From Mucilaginibacter sp. (GTDB taxonomy: Bacteria > Bacteroidota > Bacteroidia > Sphingobacteriales > Sphingobacteriaceae), in assembly GCA_025934475.1 (NCBI GenBank), contig JAICXZ010000184.1, positions 1-6,689 of the forward strand: a stretch of 6,689 nucleotides of DNA. Reading direction: 5' to 3'. Position 1 is the stretch's first letter. Every line of letters starts with the position of its first letter. This document shows positions 1 through 5,884 of this stretch, piece after piece. The notes under the pieces were generated by a model. That model did not search any database, was not told the DNA's origin, and worked only from the letters and a program-made list of their open reading frames with translations. A program made the position numbers and the translations under genes.

Positions 1-72
1 AGCAAAAATAGCAAGCTTGGTAAAGTAGGAGATATTCTACCCAAAGCTGCCAATTTCGAAGAGCAACCGTAA
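1..72 (+). CDS. 3' end of an unidentified protein (partial)
   Basis: The first 72 bases read openly in frame 1 and end with TAA at 70-72, giving 23 residues ending in ...AANFEEQP. The other two + strand frames are closed by stops near the left edge (TAG at 26-28 and at about 9-11). The stop lies 46 bp upstream of a strong hairpin with a T-rich tail (119-143), which is where the end of a + strand transcription unit would be expected. The visible tail is hydrophilic, with no recognisable motif. I do not recognise the family, and the fragment is short enough that chance openness cannot be excluded. Confidence 0.5.
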   Translation, partial: SKNSKLGKVGDILPKAANFEEQP

Positions 73-78
73 AACCCA

Positions 79-106
79 TATGAGACGCAAAATATTGCGT
101 GTCTAC
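79..106. repeat. Degenerate copy of a dispersed palindromic repeat
   Basis: The left arm contains GAGACGCAA (82-90) and the right arm TTGCGTGTCTAC (95-106). Compared with the better copy at 5842-5869, whose outer arms are GTAGAGACG and CGTCTCTAC, this copy has several mismatches in its outer positions but keeps the ACGCAA/TTGCGT core (85-90 with 95-100) as a perfect inverted repeat. It lies between the stop of the left-edge gene and the terminator. Palindromes of this kind recur in intergenic DNA of many Bacteroidota genomes; that is general recollection, not a search result. Confidence 0.6.
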
Positions 107-118
107 GGTATAAAAACA

Positions 119-143
119 AAACGGCCCCAATTCGGGGCCGTTT
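119..143. terminator. Bidirectional intrinsic terminator
   Basis: A perfect 10-bp stem, AAACGGCCCC (119-128) with GGGGCCGTTT (134-143), closes a 5-nt loop (129-133). On the + strand the stem runs into TTTCTTTTAT (141-150). On the minus strand the opposite flank gives TTTGTTTTTA (120-111). Either strand would therefore form a GC-rich hairpin followed by a U-tract. It sits between two converging genes: the left-edge + strand fragment ending at 72 and the minus-strand kinase ending at 163, so it can terminate both. Confidence 0.92.
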
Positions 144-162
144 CTTTTATAGGTCTGTTTAA

Positions 163-1929
163 TCAGGCGGATTGGATATCAAATTTGATGGTGGTAATAG
201 CGCCCATGCCTTTGCCCTCGCTTTCAATGTCGAAAGTGCCTGCATGGCTTTCTACGATGGAGCGACAATTATATAAGCCTAACCCGGTTCCGCTGCGCTT
301 GGTAGTAAACCCGCGCTGAAAGAATTTCTGACGGGTTTCCTCGTCAAAGCCCTGGCCGTTATCAACCACCTTAAGCTCGATGTGTTTATCGTCCGAGTCA
401 AGAGCGATGGCAATACATTTATTGTCGCTTTCCATATCGATGGCTTCCAGGCTATTTTTCATCACGTTCAGGATCACCTGCATTAGTTTGGTATGATCGC
501 CTTTGATTACGTGCGTGGAGGCTTTAATGGCGACGGTAAGCTTGATACCCTTTTTCTCCATTTGCGCCATTAACATCGAGCGACAGTTGTCTAGTATTTC
601 AATTAGGTTAACCGGTTTACGTTCGTGCGATGCGCCATGATTGCGCACCAATTGACGCTGGATGTTCAGAATCTCCTGTATGTGCGATACAATGTGCAGC
701 AACTCGCTTACCGAGGTGCTTATTTCTTTATGGTTGTCGTTTTGAGTTTTTAGGATGCCGTCGGTTATTGCCACGAGTGCATTAGCTTTATCCGCGCCGA
801 TTGCATCGCCGATAGTGGTTTGCTGACCTTTCAGAAATACATTGAGGTTCCTTAACGCATCCAGACTGTTCTTTTCGCTTACGCGGTTTATCCGGGTCAG
901 GTATGAGCCAAAGCCAACCAAAGCATTGCCTATATCATGCAGCACTTCGGAGGCTATCTCAAATTTGCCCTGTGCGATAGCTTTTTCAAGCTCCTGTTCC
1001 TTTTGCTGGATCAATTGCTCGTTCAGCGCCTTTAGCTCCTGTGATTGCGCATTAAGCTCTTCGTTTAGTTTCTTAAGCTCCTCATCGGCAAGCTTTCTTT
1101 CGGTAATATCGTGACCGATGCCAAGGATACGGTCTATATTACCCAACTTGTCGTGTACGGGCACTTTTGAAGTCGATAACCAGCGTTGTTTGCCTTCCTT
1201 ATCGAAGAAGAATTCTTCTCTGTTGAGCATGGCTTTACCCGAAAGTACTTCCATGTCGTTCTGGTACCCGCGTTCACCAATTTCGCCCGGGAAAAGCTCG
1301 GTATCGGTCTTACCAATCACCTCGGCTTCCGATGTCCGGCCGATGCAGGCTACGTCGGCTTTATTAGCAATGATCTTGCGACCTTCTTTATCTTTTACAT
1401 AGATGGTGTCAGGCAAATTATCAATCAGCGTACGCAATAAAATACGCTCATGCTGAATTTCTTCTTCAGCCTTCTTCTGGCGGGTTACATCCACGTGTGT
1501 ACCTATAAGGCTAATCACTTTGCCGGTTTTTGGATCTTTTAATGCGCCACCCCTGGAGCATATCCACATCCATTCACCATTGGCATGTTTCATGCGGAAA
1601 AAGCATTCGAACATGCCCTCGGGATTAACGAGGTAATCGAAGAAGCGGCTAATCACCTCCCTCCGGTCGTCCGGGTGGATCAGTTCGGTCCATACCTTAT
1701 CCAGGTTTTTTGAGTTGGCACATTCAAAATCATTGATGTTCCTCCCCAGCATAGAAAAATAGACTTTATTGCAGTCCAACAGGTTTTCTTTCGGGAAGTA
1801 TTCCCAGGCGCCGGTGTTTGATGCAATCAGCAGCGCCCGGTGTTTTTTTGCCAGGTCTTTTAAAGCTTCGATTTCAATTTCGCTCTCATCCAAATCCCTA
1901 ATCGCGCTTTTTAAAACATAATCACTCAT
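163..1929 (-). CDS. Soluble PAS-PAS sensor histidine kinase with HDIGN-type H-box
   Basis: Predicted cytoplasmic sensor kinase of 588 residues from the ATG at 1929. The frame extends to an in-frame TTG at 1935 (590 residues), and residue numbers here count from that TTG. No membrane segment or signal peptide is visible. An N-terminal helix (about 8-33) precedes PAS 1 (about 34-153, PAC motif near 120-151, ending DVTRQKKAEEEI). PAS 2 follows (about 165-280, ending IGHDITERK), then a Glu/Lys/Gln-rich coiled coil (about 281-325). The phospho-acceptor is His333 in VLHDIGNAL, resembling the HNxGN H-box of a divergent kinase group rather than classical HisKA. The ATPase domain has the N-box near N490/N494 (LNVMKNSLEAID), G1 at DNGQGF (525-530), an F-box-like FQRGFTTK and G2 at GTGLGL (549-554), so it looks active. 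It starts 19 bp after the stop of the receiver-kinase gene, indicating one operon. The signal and phosphotransfer partner are unknown; the neighbouring receiver is the obvious candidate. Confidence 0.93.
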   Translation of the reverse strand: MSDYVLKSAIRDLDESEIEIEALKDLAKKHRALLIASNTGAWEYFPKENLLDCNKVYFSMLGRNINDFECANSKNLDKVWTELIHPDDRREVISRFFDYLVNPEGMFECFFRMKHANGEWMWICSRGGALKDPKTGKVISLIGTHVDVTRQKKAEEEIQHERILLRTLIDNLPDTIYVKDKEGRKIIANKADVACIGRTSEAEVIGKTDTELFPGEIGERGYQNDMEVLSGKAMLNREEFFFDKEGKQRWLSTSKVPVHDKLGNIDRILGIGHDITERKLADEELKKLNEELNAQSQELKALNEQLIQQKEQELEKAIAQGKFEIASEVLHDIGNALVGFGSYLTRINRVSEKNSLDALRNLNVFLKGQQTTIGDAIGADKANALVAITDGILKTQNDNHKEISTSVSELLHIVSHIQEILNIQRQLVRNHGASHERKPVNLIEILDNCRSMLMAQMEKKGIKLTVAIKASTHVIKGDHTKLMQVILNVMKNSLEAIDMESDNKCIAIALDSDDKHIELKVVDNGQGFDEETRQKFFQRGFTTKRSGTGLGLYNCRSIVESHAGTFDIESEGKGMGAITTIKFDIQSA

Positions 1930-1948
1930 GATCAATAATTGAGTTGGG

Positions 1949-3511
1949 TTATAAAGGTAGTACGATACTGAACACCGCGCCCTTGTTGTTGCTTACGCTG
2001 ATACGGCCACCGTGCGCATTTACATATTGCTTCACGATAGCAAGGCCGAGCCCGGTGCCGTTATTTTTATTTTTGGTTACGAAAGGATCGAACAACGTCG
2101 CCATAATATCCTGCGGGATACCCGGACCGTTATCACAGATGGCCACCATCAGGTTTTTTTCTTCAACCCAAGCCGAGATATGGATAAACGGATGCTCCAC
2201 TTTATGGTCGTGCAGCACATCGGCAGCATTATTCACAAGGTTGCTGATCACCCTTCTCAATTTGCTCTCATCGCCGGGAACCATGATGCCATCAGGCATA
2301 TAAGCCTGGATGGAGATACATCCTGCGCCTTCCCTGCATTTGGCAGCGTCAACAGCTTCAAGAGTAATTTTATTCAGGTCGACAGGTTTTTTCTGTACGG
2401 GTATTTCTTTGATGAAATCCAGGAAGTCTTCGAATATATCAGATGCCTGCTCGGCCGATTGATCGATCATGTCGATCAAATCATTTTCGGTGCCTTCCTC
2501 GCGCATCATATCGGTCATGAATTTGATATTTTTGTTCGGGGTGCGCAGGTCGTGCATCACCATACCAATTACCTGGCCAACGGCTGATAGTTTTTCTTTT
2601 TGTAACAGCTTTTCATTTAACTCGGCATTGCGAATTGCATGGGCGGCGTTCTGAACGAATAGCTTCAACAGGTACATTTTTTCTGTCTTCAACTTTTCGA
2701 CTTTTTGCAGCAGGGCGAAAAGATAATAGTTTTCCATACGGGCAAGCACCAGTTCGTCGAGCTGACAAACTTCGTCTTTCTCCAAATCGGCGGCTTTGAC
2801 GCGGGCGGTTAGTTCCTCCATGTTCACACGTTCTTCAATCGCGCCGATGGAAAGTATTTTTTCGTAGTTAAGGTCTTTATCCAGTTTGCCGATGAGCGCC
2901 ATCGAAGTATCCAGTGAGCCGGCAAGCTGTTCCAAAATATTTTTGAGCAGCGAGTTAAGTTGACTCTTATTCAGGCCGATAGTTGCGATCGATTCGATCA
3001 ATTTCTCGAGGTTACGCAGCTTGTTATAATCGGTACATGCTTTGGTAGCAATCTGGATGATCTCCTCAGGAGCGTATGGTTTGCAATGATAGCCCACGTT
3101 CTGTCCCGCCTGGTCGACAATCTCGTCAATAGTACGGTCGCTGTACGCGGTAATGAAGATAATTTCAGCTTTGGCGTCAATCTTCCTGATTTCGATGGCA
3201 GTTTCCAAACCGTTCCATCCGGGCATGCGCATGTCCAGGAAAATTACAGCATAAGGGGTGCCGTTTTCAGCGGCTTTTTTAACCTTTTTCAGGCCCTCCA
3301 TCCCGTTCGAAGCTTTGTCGACTGTGAAAGTCGGAATGCTCGGGGTACGGGTCAACAACAAAGGTTTTGTATTGCCAAACAATACGTCGAAGGCATTGTC
3401 AATTTCTTCCTGCTCTTCGGTTTGGCCGCGGGGGATAAGGATGTCTTCAATGTTGTCCCGCACCATTTCTTCGTCATCAATTACCAAAACTGATGTGTTA
3501 ATATCGTTCAT
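1949..3511 (-). CDS. Hybrid protein: N-terminal receiver, GAF-like middle, histidine kinase
   Basis: A 520-residue soluble protein, first gene of the minus-strand operon, starting at an ATG with no clear Shine-Dalgarno. The receiver (about 5-160) has the acidic cluster IDDEE (11-15), phospho-acceptor D93 in FLDMRMPGWNG, T121 and K144, so all key residues are present. D93 lies roughly 35 residues later than in a standard receiver because of a loop or helix insertion at about 28-64. Residues about 165-300 resemble a degenerate GAF (or DUF3369-like) module, ending LFVQNAAHAIRNAEL. The kinase core has His320 in MVMHDLRTP, N-box N427/N428 (NLVNNAADVL), G1 DNGPGIP (460-466), F-box LFDPFVTKN and G2 GTGLGL (485-490), so it should be catalytically competent. 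An N-terminal receiver controlling a C-terminal kinase suggests that phosphorylation at D93 gates the kinase or feeds a relay. There is no DNA-binding output. The PAS kinase follows 19 bp later and may be the donor or a parallel input (inference). Confidence 0.93.
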   Translation of the reverse strand: MNDINTSVLVIDDEEMVRDNIEDILIPRGQTEEQEEIDNAFDVLFGNTKPLLLTRTPSIPTFTVDKASNGMEGLKKVKKAAENGTPYAVIFLDMRMPGWNGLETAIEIRKIDAKAEIIFITAYSDRTIDEIVDQAGQNVGYHCKPYAPEEIIQIATKACTDYNKLRNLEKLIESIATIGLNKSQLNSLLKNILEQLAGSLDTSMALIGKLDKDLNYEKILSIGAIEERVNMEELTARVKAADLEKDEVCQLDELVLARMENYYLFALLQKVEKLKTEKMYLLKLFVQNAAHAIRNAELNEKLLQKEKLSAVGQVIGMVMHDLRTPNKNIKFMTDMMREEGTENDLIDMIDQSAEQASDIFEDFLDFIKEIPVQKKPVDLNKITLEAVDAAKCREGAGCISIQAYMPDGIMVPGDESKLRRVISNLVNNAADVLHDHKVEHPFIHISAWVEEKNLMVAICDNGPGIPQDIMATLFDPFVTKNKNNGTGLGLAIVKQYVNAHGGRISVSNNKGAVFSIVLPL

Positions 3512-3712
3512 TTTAGTGGCTATAATTGCTTTAATTTCAGCAGCTTTTACGGGAATACTTACATTAGGTTATAGCGGAGGAAATAAAAATTTAACATTGG
3601 TGGCGTGTGTACGTTCACACACAGGCAGATGGCACTTTTTTATTATTATTTTCGTTGGTGTCAATTGTAACCATTATTATTACCCTGTCTGAATTCTCCG
3701 TCTTAGTCCCTT
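3512..3712. promoter_or_regulatory. Divergent intergenic region between kinase operon and MFS operon
   Basis: These 201 bp separate divergent start codons (ATG at 3511 on the minus strand, ATG at 3713 on the plus strand), so promoters for both operons must lie here or overlap the genes. The region is AT-rich around 3631-3680. I looked for the Bacteroidota pattern (TTG, about 19 bp, TAnnTTTG) on both strands and found only imperfect -7 candidates, such as TACAATTG on the minus strand (3669-3662) and TATTTTCG on the plus strand (3647-3654). Neither has a well-placed -33 element, so no promoter is assigned. Neither start has a recognisable Shine-Dalgarno. Confidence 0.6.
3605..3622. repeat. Short inverted repeat, possible operator
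   Basis: GTGTGT (3605-3610) and ACACAC (3617-3622) are perfect 6-bp inverted arms around a 6-nt spacer. The element is centred about 100 bp from each of the two divergent start codons. It could be a binding site for a dimeric regulator or a small hairpin. No T-tract directly follows it. The arms are low-complexity GT/AC, so chance occurrence is possible. Confidence 0.35.
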
Positions 3713-4882
3713 ATGAACCTGAATAAGAACCTGTGGGTTTTAGTGCTTATTTGCGTGATCAACTCGCTGGGTTTCGGGCTCATTGTTCCGCTGATATACC
3801 AATACGGAAAAGAGTTTGGTTTGAATAAGCAAACTCTTGGTTTACTAACCGCCTCTTTTTCAATCGCTCAATTTTTTGCCACGCCGATGTTGGGCGCGTT
3901 GTCCGATAAATTCGGCCGCAAACCGATACTGGTTATCAGTCTCGCAGGTACCTTTATATCATTTGTACTTTTTGCAGAGGCACGCAGCCTCATTATGCTC
4001 TTCGGCGCCAGGATACTGGATGGTCTCACCGGAGGCAATATCTCGGTAGCGCAAGCCATGGTCTCAGATAGCTCAACGCCAGAAAACAGGTCCAAAAACT
4101 TTGGCATACTGGGTTCAGCATTTGCTTTTGGTTTTATTATGGGACCGGCGATAGGCGGTTTGCTCAGCAAATTCGGGATGACGGTACCTTTTTATTTCGC
4201 AGCGGCTGTATCATTGCTTGGAGTTTTATGCTCGATATTTTTCCTGAAAGAAACGAATAACGACGGCCGGGAAAACATCAAAGTTCCAAACTATGGTGAA
4301 ATATTCACGTCACTCATCACGGTTTTAGGTCGAAGCGTAATCGGTACTACCATATTTATTGGTTTTTTATTGACCATGGCCCAAATGAATATGGTAATCG
4401 GTTTCCAGGTGTTTAGTATCGACGTACTAAAAGTGGATACAACCACCCTGGGCTGGTTTTTCGCCGCATTCAGTATTGTTGGTATTATAGCGCAATTGGG
4501 CGTACCGGTAGTAACGAAAAGATTTAAATCTAAAACATTCGTTTTATTTGTTTCGACGGTGTTTTGTGGGGTTGCCATGCTACTCACAGGCTTTGCGACG
4601 GGCTTTTTGATATTCGCCATCTGCCTCACTATTTATGGCCTTTTTAACGGTCTGCGTAATCCTATGCTTAATGCGATTATCGCTGAAAATACCGAACGGG
4701 CTGAGCAGGGGAAGGTATTAGGCATTAACCAATCGTATGTATCACTCGGACAGATCCTTGGCCCTATAGGCGCCGGGTTTATCGGCGTGTTATCTGTTCA
4801 TGCCATATTCTTTTTATCCTCGTTTTATATTTTGGTAGCTTTGTTATTCAGCATCCGTTTACGCAAGCGACATCAAGACTAA
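3713..4882 (+). CDS. MFS exporter, DHA1 (TetA-like) family
   Basis: A 389-residue inner-membrane transporter of the major facilitator superfamily, a typical full length for 12-TM drug:H+ antiporters. Helix 1 carries GFGLIVPLI (about 20-28), resembling the motif D region of DHA1 proteins. The loop between helices 2 and 3 has motif A, GALSDKFGRKP (61-71). The helix 4 region has a motif-B-like Arg100 in FGARILDGLTGGN. Helix 5 has motif C, with Gly131, Gly144, Pro145 and Gly149 in a Gly-rich segment (131-149), the antiporter signature. A hydrophilic loop at about 180-197 separates the two six-helix halves, and the C terminus is basic. The family couples proton influx to export of drugs or metabolites; the substrate here cannot be inferred. 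The ATG at 3713 follows a TTAGTCCCTT leader without Shine-Dalgarno. MarC begins 5 bp after its stop, indicating co-transcription. No dedicated repressor gene is adjacent. Confidence 0.93.
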   Translation: MNLNKNLWVLVLICVINSLGFGLIVPLIYQYGKEFGLNKQTLGLLTASFSIAQFFATPMLGALSDKFGRKPILVISLAGTFISFVLFAEARSLIMLFGARILDGLTGGNISVAQAMVSDSSTPENRSKNFGILGSAFAFGFIMGPAIGGLLSKFGMTVPFYFAAAVSLLGVLCSIFFLKETNNDGRENIKVPNYGEIFTSLITVLGRSVIGTTIFIGFLLTMAQMNMVIGFQVFSIDVLKVDTTTLGWFFAAFSIVGIIAQLGVPVVTKRFKSKTFVLFVSTVFCGVAMLLTGFATGFLIFAICLTIYGLFNGLRNPMLNAIIAENTERAEQGKVLGINQSYVSLGQILGPIGAGFIGVLSVHAIFFLSSFYILVALLFSIRLRKRHQD

Positions 4883-4887
4883 CAACC

Positions 4888-5457
4888 ATGAACCCATTCA
4901 ATGTTAAAGAGATCATATCGGTATCCATGATCCTTTTTGCCATTATCGATATCCTGGGCGCCATCCCGGTGATCATCGAGCTGCGGCGGAAGGCTGGGCA
5001 TATCCAATCTGAAAAAGCCTCCGTTGCGGTACTTGTGCTGATGATAGGCTTTTTGTATGCCGGTAACGGCCTGCTGAGCCTGATCGGTATCGACCTGGCT
5101 TCATTCGCGATCGCAGGTTCATTGGTGATATTTTTCATTGCAATGGAGATGATTCTCGGCATCAAATTTTTTCGCGAAGAAGCACCCGAAACTGCATCCA
5201 TTGTGCCCTTGGCATTCCCGCTCATTGCCGGTGCCGGTACCATGACGACGCTGCTCTCCCTGAAATCACAATATCAAACCCAAAACATCATTGTGGGCAT
5301 CGTACTCAACACCCTTTTCGTTTACCTGGTACTCAAAAACGTGCAATGGCTGGAGAAGTTATTGGGCAAAAATGGCGTTAACATCCTGCGCAAAGCTTTT
5401 GGAGTGATTTTATTGGCGATCGCGATTAAGCTGTTTAGAAGCAATACGCATCTTTGA
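4888..5457 (+). CDS. MarC family integral membrane protein (UPF0056)
   Basis: A 189-residue polytopic protein matching the MarC family in length and pattern. About six hydrophobic segments are visible: 10-31, 46-66, 71-93, 105-126, 133-149 and 166-183. Family hallmarks are the first helix SMILFAIIDILGAIPVII, followed by a charged loop (ELRRKAGHIQSEK), and the reentrant-like FPLIAGAGTMTTLLSL at about 110-125, equivalent to the Pro/Gly-rich PLxAGPGAITT segment of relatives. MarC proteins were once linked to multiple antibiotic resistance in enterobacteria but that role was not upheld, and their biochemical function is unknown. The gene starts 5 bp after the MFS exporter stop and is almost certainly translated from the same mRNA. 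Its TGA stop falls within the first unit of a 15-bp tandem repeat. No convincing intrinsic terminator follows immediately. Confidence 0.93.
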   Translation: MNPFNVKEIISVSMILFAIIDILGAIPVIIELRRKAGHIQSEKASVAVLVLMIGFLYAGNGLLSLIGIDLASFAIAGSLVIFFIAMEMILGIKFFREEAPETASIVPLAFPLIAGAGTMTTLLSLKSQYQTQNIIVGIVLNTLFVYLVLKNVQWLEKLLGKNGVNILRKAFGVILLAIAIKLFRSNTHL

Positions 5458-5485
5458 TGTGCAGATTTCAGATGTGCGGATGAAT
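5456..5485. repeat. 15-bp tandem repeat, two units, overlapping the marC stop
   Basis: Unit 1 is GATGTGCAGATTTCA (5456-5470) and unit 2 is GATGTGCGGATGAAT (5471-5485). The first 11 bases differ at one position. Bases 2-3 of the marC TGA stop (5455-5457) are the first two bases of unit 1. Similar GATGTGCAGAT strings occur as intergenic short repeats in Sphingobacteriaceae (recollection, not searched). Confidence 0.55.
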
Positions 5486-5672
5486 TAGTGTGATGCTAGA
5501 AGTTAATGCCATTCAATGAGGCTTCGTGTATACGAAATATGCGCAAACTCTTGACTGTGATATTTAGATTGCCTGTTTTTATGCGTTAAACGCTCTGATT
5601 ATTAGTGTTTTAGGTTTGATCCTATTACACTATGTGTTAACGCTTGCGCGCCTGCCACCGCTTGTTTTTTCG

Positions 5673-5694
5673 TAAACAGCTGATAAACAGCTAA
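5673..5694 (+). repeat. 11-bp direct tandem duplication
   Basis: TAAACAGCTGA (5673-5683) is followed directly by TAAACAGCTAA (5684-5694), with 10 of 11 bases identical. It is short but exactly adjacent. It could be a replication-slippage product or a pair of direct binding half-sites; nothing else supports a function. Confidence 0.45.
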
Positions 5695-5793
5695 TTCAAA
5701 AATCACAATTCGCAAAATCGATGCAAAACCCCCTGTTTTCGTGAACATTCGTCGCACCAACATTGTTACATGATCTGTCCGGAATTGACGTGA

Positions 5794-5813
5794 AGACGCA
5801 ATGTTTTGTGTCT
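5794..5813. repeat. Degenerate copy of the dispersed palindromic repeat
   Basis: AGACGCAA (5794-5801) pairs with TTGTGTCT (5806-5813), with one G-T wobble, around the 4-nt loop TGTT. The arms match the AGACGCAA core of the copy at 79-106 and most of the arms at 5842-5869. It lies 28 bp upstream of the better-preserved copy, so two elements sit almost in tandem ahead of the small membrane protein gene. Confidence 0.6.
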
Positions 5814-5841
5814 CCCGAATACCCACAAAAACCTTATCTTA

Positions 5842-5869
5842 GTAGAGACGAAAAATTTTGCGTCTCTAC
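5842..5869. repeat. Best-preserved copy of the dispersed palindromic repeat (28 bp)
   Basis: Arms GTAGAGACG (5842-5850) and CGTCTCTAC (5861-5869) are a perfect 9-bp inverted repeat. The centre continues as AAAA/TTTT pairing (5852-5859) with a single mismatch (A5851 against G5860), so the whole 28 bp is a near-perfect palindrome. The related copies at 79-106 and 5794-5813 carry a C at the position of A5851, which suggests that C is ancestral. It ends 15 bp before the ATG of the small ORF at 5885, so it would lie in that gene's 5' leader. Confidence 0.8.
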
Positions 5870-5884
5870 GTATCCCGGGTGCCG

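Larger units (their letters stand above)
5458..5884. other. 427-bp gene-poor intergenic region with short repeats
   Basis: No convincing gene lies here on either strand. The stretch is AT-rich and contains the 15-bp tandem repeat, a small TTCGT/ACGAA hairpin (5523-5536), a GCGTT/AACGC palindrome (5583-5593), an 11-bp tandem duplication (5673-5694) and two copies of the dispersed palindrome (5794-5813 and 5842-5869). A minus-strand open frame of 74 codons (5602-5826) starts inside one of the palindromes and has no recognisable domain, so it is not annotated. The density of small repeats suggests a site where repeat elements accumulate. No transposase, tRNA or RNA structure is recognised. Confidence 0.6.

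Noticed and set aside
1930..1935. TTG at 1935 as start of the PAS kinase
   Set aside because: It adds only two residues before an ATG at 1929. ATG is the more usual start and neither codon has a Shine-Dalgarno.
2012..2587. Plus-strand open frame of 191 codons antisense to the receiver-kinase gene
   Set aside because: It is fully antisense to a well-supported kinase domain, its protein looks like no family, and it is explained as a codon-bias shadow.
2960..3493. Plus-strand open frame of 177 codons antisense to the receiver domain
   Set aside because: It is fully antisense to conserved receiver motifs and has no independent evidence.
5523..5593. Small hairpins (5523-5536 and 5583-5593) as marC terminators
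   Set aside because: The stems are only 5 bp and no T-tract follows on the plus strand.
5602..5826. Minus-strand open frame of 74 codons in the intergenic region
   Set aside because: It starts inside a palindromic repeat, has no recognisable domain or ribosome site, and spans repeat-rich noncoding-looking sequence. A decayed gene remains possible but is unsupported.
5456..5869. CRISPR-like array from the repeats after marC
   Set aside because: The repeats are of unrelated types and lengths, each in two copies, with no regular spacers and no cas genes.
5858..5884. N-terminal extension of the small membrane protein to TTG at 5858
   Set aside because: The extension is encoded by the palindromic repeat and adds no membrane-protein character; ATG at 5885 is preferred.
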